NCBI GenBank assembly: GCA_033964015.1
Contig: CM066913.1
Span: 28,732,790 to 28,796,789, forward strand
Source: Scolanthus callimorphus
Taxonomy: Eukaryota > Cnidaria > Anthozoa > Actiniaria > Edwardsiidae
Reading direction: 5' to 3'
Length of the DNA: 64,000 bases
Part shown: piece after piece, positions 12,501-20,865 of the stretch
Layout of the letters: every line of letters starts with the position of its first letter
Position numbering within the stretch: position 1 is the first letter of the stretch
The notes under the pieces: model-generated
Seen by the model: only the letters and a program-made list of their open reading frames with translations
Told to the model about the DNA's origin: nothing
The model's database searches: none
Program-made: the position numbers and the translations under genes

Positions 12501-15500
12501 AGCCCCCTGGCTGCTACATGTATATAATTATATTCTAATAAACCATCTATCTCATCTATTATGATCTACTATGATTTGATAAAAATAATTATGCCCTGCA
12601 ATAACTCAAAAATCTAACTTGAAACAACTGAGTTCACTTACTCTTTTTCTCCACTGATAAGGGACCCCTTGAGGTAAACGGGCAATAGACTTGAATGCAT
12701 CAAGCCACTAACAAGCAAAACAAATAAACGTTAGGCAGGACTATTAGATGACAGGATTGCCAATGAATAGATTGATCACAAATAACCTGCTGTTTTATCA
12801 CATAACAGACTGATCAACTGCTGTGACCAACACAATGGTCATTCAAAAATGTTTTGTTTTCTTGAAAACGATACATGCTACATATTGCTAGTCGCGCTTC
12901 ACTGCACCATATGTGGCTAGCAGTGAGCAATTAAATTTACCTGTCTAAATGACTTCTTGCCATTCTGGGGAATGTAAGAAAATCGTATTCGTGTGTCAAC
13001 CCCTAAAAGGTGATAAGAGAAAATTAATATATAAAACAATAATAAATCAATTTCCTACATGTGATGGAGCTTAGGAAAATAGATCGAAAGAAGTCCCTTT
13101 ATCCAGGGGATTCAATAGAAGGTGGCATTTGGCAAAGACCACCATCCACTTCACTTCTGACCATCGACAACACTTGTGGGCGGTATAACTGATCAGTTTC
13201 AAGGAAAATATTAAAGAAATAGAATACATAAATGCCAATTACCTTGCCCTTTAAATGCAGGAAAATGACTTTTCTGCTACTGAAATTCCAAAATTTCTGG
13301 GATATGCCCCGTGCCCTCCTAGAAGGCTCAGGCCTTACGCCCTTTGTAAGGGACCCACTTTCAAAACTTACTGAAACCCCTGTGTCACTACTGCTTAAAC
13401 ATTTCAGGCACTCAGATGGTGGCAAATAAGGACACTGTGCAATTGAGGGAATTATCTCATTATATGAGTACAATAAACATAACTATAACAAAGGGATCAA
13501 TCACTAAACGATGCATTTTATGAAATTGAAGGTTTAAAAACTGCACGGGCCTCAATTAACAGATATTAACATTTTTTTAATACTATAGTTGCAAATAGAA
13601 AAGTTTTAGTCTTGTAATATTGAAGGCAACTGCAAGAAAGTAACTTAATAGTTTTAGTCACAAAATGTGACTTCTGCAAAACTTGTTCAATAACCAGGTG
13701 GAACAATTTTAATCATGTACAGTGACCAAAGGAGCCAGTTGCTTTCATGTTGGCCACATAAATTATGCTGCCTTGAAATAAATTAGGATATAATGTCTGC
13801 CCCTTATCTACTACTACCAGTGGCCTTTTGGCAGTTGCAAGAAGCTAGTGATTTTGCTAAACCCCCATATGTTTACAAAAACTATCAAGCAGGAAACGTA
13901 AACAGAAATTATGGAAGGCATTTTAAGAAAAATAGAGGGCTACCATAATACCATAATGTACACTTACAAGCCAAGTACCATTACCATTAGAAATGCAATT
14001 GTCCCAATGTGCAGTGCTGGTTGCATTATTTATACCGAGGCTGCTAATATGAAACCCCATAGAGCTAAACAAAGCTAACAATTATAAATTCAAATGTAAG
14101 AAATCTAGAAAACACCACAGTCTGGCAAATGCAGTCTTTATGAAATACTTTACAAAGCTTGGGGCTAATTTACATAGCACCACAGCAGGATTAGAATGTC
14201 TCATCACAACTACTATGGAAAACCAGGAAATTTACCAGAGTTCTGGCTACCATAATAGATTACTATGTTTTCTGCCTATCTTTGGAGTATGGTTTCTAGT
14301 ATTTTTATAGCATATAATTTAAAGTAATGGGTTTCATAAGGATATTGAGCCGCCATTATGCACTAAACTCTATGTCAACAAACTTGATAATGTTTTCCTT
14401 ACAATTTTTCTACAAAGATCATTCGTGAGTTAAGGTGCGAAAATAGGTACGAGATAATAGGGCACTTGGAAATCGATGTAGATATGTCTCATTTCATGCT
14501 GGATGCAATCAGTGATGCCATATAATTATTAGTGATAGTAGAACCACTTACTAGGGTGATATTGGCCACAGGGAACTGTTGAACGTCTTACAAGCCCTTA
14601 TAGTATGACCATTTCATAATTAAATCAAAATATTCACTCCTGACTTACTTCTTTTTAACGATACAGCTTGCAGAACTGCGGTTAAAATATCGAAGTTCTT
14701 TTGAAGTTTATACGCATTCTTGTCTCGTCTTTTGAGTTGTTTTACGAGCTTCGTAGAGAGCATGGAAATTCTTGTCTTGAATTCTTTTGCAAGAGAACGG
14801 ATCTCATCTAAATCTGAAAATAAAATACAACAAATGAGAATTAATGCATAGATCGAATTAGCTCGGCCAGCTGGACTTCTAGTCTACTCGTAGTAACACG
14901 GACAAAAATAAATTCGAGAACTAACAAGCATGATTTCTAGTAAGCTTTTAAATCTGCCAAAAACGTTTTAGCGGAAAACAATCAAAGAAACGATCGAATC
15001 TTTTGTAGCCGACTTTTTCAAAACAACACCTTCGGAGGTATATTAGGCAATACGTTATGATTTACATCTAATGGAAGAATGGTCTGCTAAAGAGAAAAAA
15101 TCAAAGGGAAGTCTTCCGCTAGTAGAAACAGGAAAATACTGCAGTCTGCACTTGATACCAAGCGGCACTTCACTCGTTACCTTTGGTTTGTAGAGCGTTT
15201 CGTGTCCATTTTTCACCTCGATCTTCGAGATCAAAAGATCCCCCATAAAAGCTCCCAGAAGTCGTAGAGCATTCAGTAATGTTATCACTATCTACAGAGT
15301 CTCTAGTATGGTATTGGTCGTAGATCTCAAACAACAGACCATCGACAATAGAGCTCTTTTTGTCGTTCAAATCCCCGTTCAAGTCGGGCTGCCCAAAACC
15401 GGAGCTTCGTCATCAGCATCTGAACTGGCTTTGCTTTCAAAAGTTGTAAAGCTCCAGTCTGACTCAATACTCTTAGGGCTCGAGGAGGATCCATCAAGGC

Positions 15501-15588
15501 TACTTTCAGTGTAAACGCTCTCGTTTTCTTCCTTATCTAGGTTTAACAGATCGAAATTGGTGCTACTCTGTAATAGTGCGTCCGCCAT
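209..15588 (-). CDS. TBC1D30: TBC1D30 orthologue, Rab GTPase-activating protein (3'-partial, seven exons)
   Basis: TBC-domain proteins stimulate GTP hydrolysis on Rabs; vertebrate TBC1D30 is reported as a Rab8 GAP that restrains primary cilium formation. Exons on the minus strand: 15588-15181, 14813-14649, 13002-12941, 12707-12642, 9707-9588, 4343-4158, 552-209. All junctions are GT-AG and phases join correctly. Matches to vertebrate TBC1D30 are collinear: an acidic N-terminus with DGLLFEIYD, a basic helical segment (exon 2), the pre-TBC segment VDTRIRF, then the TBC domain with NERSNPDDD, the arginine-finger motif IVKDLHR (split by intron 5) and the glutamine finger GYCQGFN. The gene continues past the left edge, so the C-terminus is missing. 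I chose the ATG at 15588 because it sits in a strong AAAATGG context; the further upstream in-frame codon is GTG. Oddity: exon 1 needs one extra base near 15395 to stay open. Intron 6 carries a 61-bp array of 5' splice sites. Confidence 0.93.
606..722. mobile_element. Half copy of a palindromic MITE
   Basis: It matches 51771-51890 closely (TTCTGGAKATCACAAA, GAATTCAATAATTG, CTGTCAAGCAATTT), where a fuller palindromic copy sits. Only one arm is present here, just upstream of the exon 7 acceptor. Confidence 0.7.
736..1354. repeat. 14-bp minisatellite in TBC1D30 intron 6
   Basis: About 44 tandem copies of TAATTTCCGACTTC and its variant TAATTTCTCACTTC, with minor CATC, TTTT and one 1-bp-short form. 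The two variants alternate irregularly. Unlike the 61-bp array in the same intron, it does not contain a splice site. Confidence 0.95.
1355..1526. mobile_element. MITE with CAGGGGCGTAGCCAGG termini
   Basis: Left end CAGGGGCGTAGCCAGG and right end CCTGGCTACGTCCCTG are inverted repeats about 172 bp apart, with a G/C-run-rich interior. A relative with the same ends lies at 44237-44405, and a fragment at about 50681-50699. Confidence 0.8.
1527..2238. other. TBC1D30 intron 6, unassigned
   Basis: It contains a 99-codon minus-strand open frame (1890-1591) of no recognisable family, and A/T homopolymers near 1817-1838. I see no further structure. Confidence 0.4.
2239..2383. repeat. 48-bp imperfect triplication
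   Basis: Three diverged direct copies of a roughly 48-bp unit containing CTCTGATAGGTCCAGTCTA, the last ending near 2383. It is intronic. Confidence 0.75.
2622..4170 (-). repeat. 61-bp minisatellite carrying the TBC1D30 exon 6 donor site
   Basis: From the first GACGTATTTACC (2622) to the last (4147) is 1525 bp, exactly 25 x 61, so there are 26 in-register copies with no net indel. On the gene strand each unit contains GACGCACTCAAG, the last 12 exon bases (codons D-A-L-K), followed by GTAAATACG, the 5' splice site. The copy at 4158 belongs to the exon. Units are nearly identical; most variation is a C/T alternation at one position. Confidence 0.97.
4158..4343 (-). CDS. TBC1D30: TBC1D30 exon 6 (arginine and glutamine fingers)
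   Basis: A 62-codon exon starting DLHRTGC, which completes IVKDLHR. It includes ARWNKSIGYCQGFNVIAALI with the glutamine finger and ends EEDALK. The donor AAG|GTAAATACG is the first of 26 near-identical donors; the acceptor CTCACTAG lies 29 bp from an inserted transposon. Confidence 0.95.
4372..5264. mobile_element. Non-autonomous TIR transposon, PIF/Harbinger-like target site
   Basis: Inverted termini start GGGACCGTTCATTTTTTAT and match for about 50 bp, flanked by a TAA duplication (4369-4371 and 5265-5267). Direct repeats with GGGGTCACCCAAAAAAATAC follow each end. The core has a GCGCGCTTCGCGCGC hairpin and no transposase frame. A 3-bp TWA duplication is typical of PIF/Harbinger elements; the assignment is inferred from that. 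Confidence 0.8.
5265..6030. other. TBC1D30 intron 5, unassigned
   Basis: Around 5460-5485, ACAGTCACACGAAAT followed by GAGCTCTA resembles the end of the 178-bp MITE at 26257. Otherwise I see nothing. Confidence 0.4.
6031..7121. mobile_element. Non-autonomous TIR element, about 1.1 kb
   Basis: The left end TTGGGGGAGGGGGGGTGGC is repeated inverted at 7098-7121, each followed by T-rich tracts. The interior contains, in reverse, the same core as 4545-4930 (GCGCGCTTCGCGCGC hairpin, TCTGAGGCTTGATG). No transposase frame is visible. Confidence 0.65.
7122..9587. other. TBC1D30 intron 5, mostly unique
   Basis: A direct duplication of about 63 bp lies at 8381-8500 (TTAGATGAGT..TTAATTTTACC, twice), and a G run at 8994-9015. 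Short open frames here have no recognisable homology or splice context. Confidence 0.45.
9588..9707 (-). CDS. TBC1D30: TBC1D30 exon 5
   Basis: A 40-codon exon running from LWLCLAENK through FNERSNPDDDQLGAQIVK. It supplies the first half of the arginine-finger motif IxxDxxR (IVK). Acceptor CACCAG, donor GTAAAA. Confidence 0.93.
9854..10042. mobile_element. Near-perfect palindromic MITE
   Basis: Arms of about 92 bp fold around 9950. Left CTTGAAAGACACTCCCC pairs with right TGTCTTTCAAG, and AAGCAATAAAAATACTTT pairs with AGTACTTTTATTGCTT. It is intronic in TBC1D30. Confidence 0.85.
10120..10460. mobile_element. Possible SINE-like dispersed repeat
   Basis: It begins with ATATAGCGCCATATACAC followed by GGGCTTTACAA, a layout I have seen in dispersed invertebrate repeats. 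There is only one copy in the window, so this is tentative. Confidence 0.3.
11392..11510. mobile_element. 119-bp MITE with TA target duplication
   Basis: GAGTGGTTTTCACATGAC and GTCATGTGAAATCCGCTC are inverted ends flanked by TA. The termini (GAGYRG) and TA site resemble those of the 178-bp MITE at 26257. Confidence 0.8.
11810..11890. repeat. Degenerate TTAGGG-like stretch
   Basis: Imperfect GGGTTAGGTTTAG/GTTTAGGGTTAAGGG motifs run for about 80 bp. It could be an eroded interstitial telomeric repeat; it is too short to be firm. Confidence 0.35.
12642..12707 (-). CDS. TBC1D30: TBC1D30 exon 4
   Basis: A 66-nt, 22-codon exon encoding WLDAFKSIARLPQGVPYQWR, the entry to the TBC domain. Acceptor TTGTTAG, donor GTAAGT. 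Confidence 0.9.
12941..13002 (-). CDS. TBC1D30: TBC1D30 exon 3
   Basis: A 62-nt exon encoding VDTRIRFSYIPQNGKKSFRQ, equivalent to VDTKLKF in vertebrates. Phase 1 in, phase 0 out; acceptor TTTTAG, donor GTAAAT. Confidence 0.9.
13104..13382. mobile_element. MITE with CAGGGGTTTCAATA-type termini
   Basis: CAGGGGATTCAATAGAAGG at the left and TACTGAAACCCCTG at the right are inverted. A second, independent copy with the same interior (CTAGAAGGCTCAG, TTACGSCCTT) is at 58542-58798. A 124-codon minus frame here is transposon sequence. Confidence 0.85.
13383..14648. other. TBC1D30 intron 2, unassigned
   Basis: AT-rich intronic sequence; I see no repeat, exon or RNA gene. Confidence 0.45.
14649..14813 (-). 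CDS. TBC1D30: TBC1D30 exon 2
   Basis: Encodes DLDEIRSLAKEFK through NFDILTAVLQAVSLKR, collinear with the vertebrate helical segment before the TBC domain. Acceptor TTTTCAG, donor GTAAGT; 165 nt, entering and leaving in phase 1. Confidence 0.92.
14814..15180. other. TBC1D30 intron 1
   Basis: A 367-bp intron with donor GTAACG and acceptor TTTTCAG. No internal feature seen. Confidence 0.7.
15181..15588 (-). CDS. TBC1D30: TBC1D30 exon 1 (start codon, frame broken near 15395)
   Basis: Starts MADALLQSS and encodes a Ser/Asp-rich leader, then DGLLFEIYD. The first frame stops at TGA near 15379 while the homologous frame is open alongside. One extra base in the AAAA run (plus strand 15395-15398) would join them and give the phase (1) that exon 2 needs. 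The donor is AAAG|GTAACG. Confidence 0.88.
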
Positions 15589-15600
15589 TTTGAACACATC
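15580..15600 (-). promoter_or_regulatory. YY1-like motif over the TBC1D30 start codon
   Basis: CAAAATGGCGGAC on the gene strand overlaps the ATG. It matches the metazoan YY1 consensus AANATGGCGG. The same 13-mer occurs at the 5' end of GTF3C6 (46709-46721). Confidence 0.5.
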
Positions 15601-16930
15601 ATGACGAACTCATTTGAAATTCACGGGCGCGCGAAAATTAGCATATTCGCGTCCAAACCCCCGCGTTAAACAGGTATTATGCGGCGGGCTTATTATCACA
15701 CAATGAAGCGGGGAACTTATTCCCTCATGCTCAGCTGCAATCCTCATCAATTCAGTTTGAGAGTCCAGAATTACTTTGCTCCATAAAATATAATTAGACC
15801 ACTGCCTAGAATTACTGTAGGGAGTCGATTTACGCGTGACTAGGCATACTCAGCGCTCCGTGGCAAAAATAGAACTCCGATAGGGTCACCGAAAGAAAAG
15901 AAGCAACTTTAAGATTGCCGATCGGCGATTCCTCATACTGCAAATACTGTAGTAGTCGCAATATTAGTATAAATAGATTTTCAGTGTAAGATCATGCATG
16001 GTAACATGGATCACCTGATCGATCGGACCACGGTTCAGCGTGTTTCAGACACAGACAGGTCTCCGTGGAAACCCATCAACTCTAAATCGATCGGAGGTGA
16101 AGCGATAAAAGCCATCAGACTCATTTATCGCTAATTCGTCATTATGACATTAGGAGAAACTGAGCCAGGAATCGATAAAAACATTAGCGAATGATTTTAT
16201 TTGCATAAGCATGCACCCAATATAGTATGATGCGCCGTCTGAGAGTGAGGGTCTGTCATGGTCAGCTTGCACCTGGGTAAACGTGCTAAATCACCCTTGA
16301 TTAAAAAATATCAGGAATTATGATGTGCCCTGGACCCAGATCCACGTACTGAGCGGCACCTCGGCCTGGTTGCTGGACACAAATAGACCGTACAGGCATC
16401 TGAGGCTCTAGCTGGAAGAACCCAGAGTTCGACAGAGTACATGTAGTAATTTATTATACTGAAGATGTCTGAAGATTTTTTCTTTGCGCATCATAAAAAT
16501 TACTTGCAACCACCACCGGATGTAAAATGACTACCTAGTTACCTGCCCAGACTTGAGAGCGCGACTACGGCCCTCATGATCCCGATGTAAAAACACGGCT
16601 TCGCGGCGACGTCGGCGATCGCCTGGGATACGATCGGGAAATGGAAACCATTTCAATTCCCAGTAAATCGCCTATATCGCCGACAATTCCCTCTATGCGT
16701 TTTCGAGTGGGATTGACGGGGATGGTTCCCCGAAAGTGTTTATTAGGGTTACTAAAATGGCATAATTCGCGAAAAAAAGTCTGATCTTGACAAGTGCAGT
16801 ATACCTCATCTTCAAGCTTATTTCTTCACCTCAACATGGAAACTTTATTTCTTTAATTTGATAAAACACAGATTTTTTGTGAGGTGCCTTTGATCCGACG
16901 CGCTCCGTTTAATTTTCGAGAGTTCCACGC
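15601..16930. other. TBC1D30 upstream region
   Basis: It presumably holds the TBC1D30 promoter. I see no second gene. Short inverted segments occur (around 16010-16150), but no element boundary is clear. Confidence 0.4.
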
Positions 16931-16936
16931 ACGCGA

Positions 16937-17148
16937 CATTCTCGAACCCAGAGCTCCCCGGCTCGTTACCTCGCGGGGGAGGCCCTGGTGACAGCCATTG
17001 ACGCATGCGCGAGATTTAATAGCGGTCATTAATAGCGCATGCTCCAACGTTCAAAAGCAGCCAATCAGCGAAGGCCCTAAAATGGTCGCCACCAGGGCCT
17101 CCCCTGCGAAGTGACGAGCCCGGGGGGAGCTCTGTGTGCACGCGAATT
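16937..17148. mobile_element. MITE, CCCAGAGCTCCCCGGCTCGT family, copy 1
   Basis: The left end ATTCTCGAACCCAGAGCTCC is mirrored at the right by CCGGGGGGAGCTCTG. The interior has CAGCCATTGACGCATGCG and CAGCCAATCAGCG. Family members are at 17948, 18170 (truncated), about 19060 (decayed) and 56382. Confidence 0.8.
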
Positions 17149-17468
17149 TAACATGACATGGGCTAGCTGGGTGTCGCGGGGTATTTGAAAATAAAGAGCC
17201 GATTAACAATTAAGAGCCAATTCTGTGTGCCCGCTACTAGTAGGATTTGTTTAAGAATGTAGAAAAGAAATTCTTTAAAAATCATAACTTGAGAAGGAAA
17301 TCGAATTCCAAAATCCCCGACAAGGTTTTCTAGAAGACATCTTTAAGCAACGCTAAAATGGTGTCAAAAACGATAGTACTATATTTGCGAGGTTTTTTGA
17401 GCTTATCACATTCTTGATTGTATATTTACTTTGCGTCGACACCACTTAGCGCTCGCCGAGAGATACTT

Positions 17469-17635
17469 CGCAAAGGGGCGTCAGCCAGTTTGAATTTTTT
17501 GCTTTTTGTCCCCTAATTATTAAATGCTTTGTATCATATAGCAAGCTAGCAGCGTAATTCGTTTGATCAGATCTCAGTCAAAATACGTCATCAGTATGGA
17601 AATATTTGGCTTGGGCGCGCAGACGCCCCTTTGCG
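17469..17635. mobile_element. 167-bp MITE with CGCAAAGGGGCGTC termini
   Basis: CGCAAAGGGGCGTC at the left and GACGCCCCTTTGCG at the right are perfect inverted repeats; the interior is AT-rich. Confidence 0.75.
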
Positions 17636-17690
17636 AGTCAGGACCGGTCGACTCTGATACGACTATATGGAAACCAGCAGCCTTTAGCAT

Positions 17691-17945
17691 CAGGGTTCGT
17701 ACGCTTTCTGGATGACAAAAATCGAGGATTTTCCAGGACGTCCTTAGTTATTTTTCCAGGAGTTTTTATTTTGTTTGAAATGCCCCTCCCCCTCCCCCAA
17801 AAGTGTGTAAGGATGTCACAAAATGACATTCAACCACATTAGAGTTGAAACATTTTTCCAGGAGTTTCCTTGAAATCCGAGAACTTTCAAGGACTTTTCA
17901 GGAAGGAAATGAAAATCCAGATTTCCAGGACGCGTACGAACCCTG
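17691..17945. mobile_element. 255-bp MITE with CAGGGTTCGTACGC termini
   Basis: Inverted ends CAGGGTTCGTACGC and GCGTACGAACCCTG, flanked by TAGCAT on both sides (17685-17690, 17946-17951). The right flank is the start of another MITE, so this one inserted next to an older element. Confidence 0.85.
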
Positions 17946-17947
17946 TA

Positions 17948-18169
17948 GCATTCTCGATCCCAGAGTTCCCCGCCCCTCACCTCGCGGGGGAGGCTCTGGT
18001 GACAGCCATTGACGTATCCGCGAGATTTAATACACAGCCGCTGAGAGAAAGACCTTTCAGCTCATGCTCCAACGCTTAAAATCAACCAATCAGCGACGGC
18101 CCTCAAATGAATGTCCCCAGAGCCTTCCCTGCGAGCAGACGAGCCGGGGAGCTCTGGGTACGAGAATGT
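17948..18169. mobile_element. MITE, CCCAGAGCTCCCCGGCTCGT family, copy 2
   Basis: Starts CATTCTCGATCCCAGAG and ends GGGTACGAGAATG, with the family interior. Its right end abuts a truncated third copy. Confidence 0.8.
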
Positions 18170-18299
18170 ACGCGGAGGTTTGATACAGAGGCATTGAGAG
18201 AAACAGCTTTCTACGCATGCCCCAACGTTAAAAATCAGCCAATCAACGAATACCCTCAAATGGATATCCCAAGAGCCTCCCCTGCGAGCAGACGATAAT
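18170..18299. mobile_element. Same MITE family, truncated copy 3
   Basis: It carries the inner family sequence (GATACAGAGGCATTGAGAG, AATCAGCCAATCAACGA, CCTCCCCTGCGAGCAGACGA) without the left terminus. It probably arose by fusion with copy 2. Confidence 0.7.
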
Positions 18300-18590
18300 C
18301 ATACATTCGCGTTAGTGTTTACATTGCCGTACCCATTTGCAAAAGCAATAGCGAAAATCAGAAGCGTAATCGAGCTACAAAAATAAGTTCAGAATGTCAA
18401 TAATAGCGCCTGTCAAATGAAGCGTAATTAGAAAGTTTTACGTTGGTCATTCGACAATTGAATTATGAGAGCTTGTGGGCTAATGAGCCACTTGCTACCC
18501 AAGGAATCCAGGGCTTTTGAAAAAGCATATTTGCTATTGAAAACTGTAAGCCCCACGTACATTCTATTCAAAGGCACCGAGTACCTCGGT

Positions 18591-18862
18591 GAAATCGTGG
18601 ATACTGTATATCCAAGTTTGGTCGTCTAGTGATGTTACCTTCCGAGATATCAATTTTTCTAGTTGTGATGACGTCATCGATGACGTTATTACACGTGACC
18701 TTGCTGTTGCAGTCCCATGCTCGAAGATAACTTCACCTAGTCCTCTAGATATTAATTTTTCTAGTTTTGACGACGTCATGAGCTAACACTTGAGTTATTA
18801 TGAGCGAGTGACATCTGGCCCACCACAATAACTCGTGTTTACGCTTCGCATATCCACGATTT
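18591..18862. mobile_element. TIR-like element with GAAATCGTGGATA ends
   Basis: GAAATCGTGGATA at the left and TATCCACGATTT at the right are inverted; the interior has repeated TTTTTCTAGTTKTGA and GACGTCAT motifs. Confidence 0.55.
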
Positions 18863-19055
18863 AAAAATGAAACTGCGCCCTAACAACTGAATGTATAACC
18901 TTCAAATTTTCTGAGTAAGCTTCATTTGTTTTCCGCTATCGATATTAAGTGCTGATTATTTTTTATCTCCCTCAAACATTCTGAATCTGCTTATGCAAAT
19001 GAGTTCAGACATTCCTATACGTAGAAACAAAGGGTCGCGAGAGAGGACGCCTGTT

Positions 19056-19270
19056 GGGAGGCTTTTGTTTGAAAGTCGACCCAAGCAACCCTTATTGCAA
19101 GATTGGCGCACTTCGCAGAATCAAACAAATCAGTGCGCGCCATTCTCCAGTGTGGCGGCTCTGGTAACGGCCAATTGAGAGCCTTCGCTGATTGGCTTAT
19201 TTTGAACGATGGGGCATGTGAAAATCTCGTGCTTCCATCAGTGGCCGTTCCCAGAGCCTTATGACGAAAA
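19056..19270. mobile_element. Decayed copy of the CCCAGAGCTCC MITE family
   Basis: The interior words GGCCAATTGAGAGCC, GATTGGCTTATTTTGAACG and GTTCCCAGAGCC match the family, but the termini are lost. Confidence 0.4.
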
Positions 19271-19299
19271 TGGATGACTTCAACAACTCGCGCCCCCAC

Positions 19300-20007
19300 A
19301 CGTCGCTAATGAACTAAAAATATACTGATGATTATTGCTTTACTAGATATTATAAAAATATTATCATTCACAGTCACAGATATATTTTGGAAAGGAAGAA
19401 TGGACCACTCGCTAATAAGCTGACTTTTTTGCTGTAGTACGACCGTTCTTGGTACATCAAATAAATGACTATCAGTGAAATATTAAGGGAGAACCCATTA
19501 TATAGAGTCTACACCAACAAGGCCACCCAAACAAATCCGTTCAGAAAATTTTTATGACATATTTATTTTCAAGATTTACATTATTTGCGGTGAATTTTAC
19601 TGTAGAAAATGTTTCCAAACCTATTTTTATATATATTTGCGAATTTCTAGTTAAAAATCGTGCGTTTTTTTACTAAAAATGAAATCTGCATCTATTGTTC
19701 AGATGCTCGATCGTGATTGGTTGATTTGTAAGATAATTTGCTGGGGTGGCCTTGGGTGGAGTAGTCGCACTGTAAAAGCACGTTTTTGAAAGACTCGTGA
19801 CGTCAGACTCATTAGTACTCTCATTAATATTCGACGGCAGATTTGATGGGGTGTTCACCTTGCGCACGCTCGCCATGCTAAACATGGAAACGACCCCCTT
19901 GCGACCATAAGCTTCCCGTGCCATTTGGCCGCTGCACAGCTATGTGGGAAAACAGACCAATCGAGATCAAACTACGCTTGCCTCGTTTGCAATGTTTAAA
20001 ACGACGC
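19300..20007. other. Intergenic, unassigned
   Basis: AT-rich; no gene, RNA or clear repeat seen. Confidence 0.4.
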
Positions 20008-20180
20008 CCGTGCTTACGCCGTTCACGGAAACGCGAGGCTTGGTACGCTTGTATGTTTGTGAAGATATGTTAGATATGTAAGGTATGTAAGGTTTACCAA
20101 TACAATTGTCGCCAACATAACGGTAACGCCAGAGCGTACCGAGCCTCGTCTTCGTGTCCGGCGTGCGTAAGGCGTAGTTG
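20008..20180. mobile_element. Inverted-repeat element, about 170 bp
   Basis: CGAGGCTTGGTACGCT near 20036 pairs imperfectly with AGCGTACCGAGCCTCG near 20132, and TTACGCCGTTCACGG with CCGGCGTGCGTAAGGCG. Confidence 0.55.
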
Positions 20181-20740
20181 ATATCAAAATTCCAAACTTT
20201 TAATGGCTGTGACTTTGCACTTATCATTCGAATTCTGGATGAGACTGTCCGGCCACTCACCAACAGGATAAGCTAGAATAGCAGGAGTTCTGGTTGTAGA
20301 ATGCAGTAGGAAAATATATGGAATGGTACCAACTTTTTACACTACAACTAACAAATCACTTTGCTCTAGTACTCGTAAGACAGTATAAACCGAACTGGCC
20401 TCCTGTGAACAATGTTGCTCTGCAATAAATGAGGTGCTCGAAAACTGGGGTTCTAAGAAACGGATGAGAGTGGGATTACTCGTACACTTAATACATTCAT
20501 ACATTTCCCGACTGCATGCAACTCGAGCCCCGCAATCAATCACGCCCAGATGTAGACGGTTTCTGTTTTGATGCGTCATAAATGTTTTATGCGTGCTATA
20601 CTTCAGCCATAACCCCCCCCCTCCCCCCGTCCGCTTTCGTTCATGAATGAATACAGCTTGTTCAATTGCGATAGTTTAAAATCCTACGATTACAACGTCT
20701 TTTTACAACATGTACAACAGTAAAGGGCGTTGGCTTGACG

Positions 20741-20865
20741 TTATTTGGGCTTTCTGCGCAGTCTCTGTACGTCGTCGTGTAGTTTTATAGCAGGTCCTAG
20801 AGTCACTCCAAGAACTTGTGGATTTCTTCTAAAGACAACAGCATCAGCGCCTTGCCATCCACCTC
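20741..20865 (-). CDS. SFMBT: SFMBT exon 11 (second half of SAM, stop, frame break)
   Basis: EVDGKALMLLSLEEIHKFL, then a TGA in this frame; the next frame gives GVTLGPAIKLHDDVQRLRRK and a stop at 20741. LGPAIKL is the canonical SAM end, so one base is missing near 20808 (GG for GGG on the gene strand). The acceptor TTTGTCTAG belongs to the 66-bp array. Confidence 0.85.

Noticed and set aside
13099..13473. 124-codon minus frame
   Set aside because: It is the CAGGGGTTTCAATA MITE, also present at 58542-58798.
15388..15400. An 11-nt GT..AG intron reconciling the TBC1D30 frames
   Set aside because: Far below any functional intron size; a one-base error or deletion is simpler.
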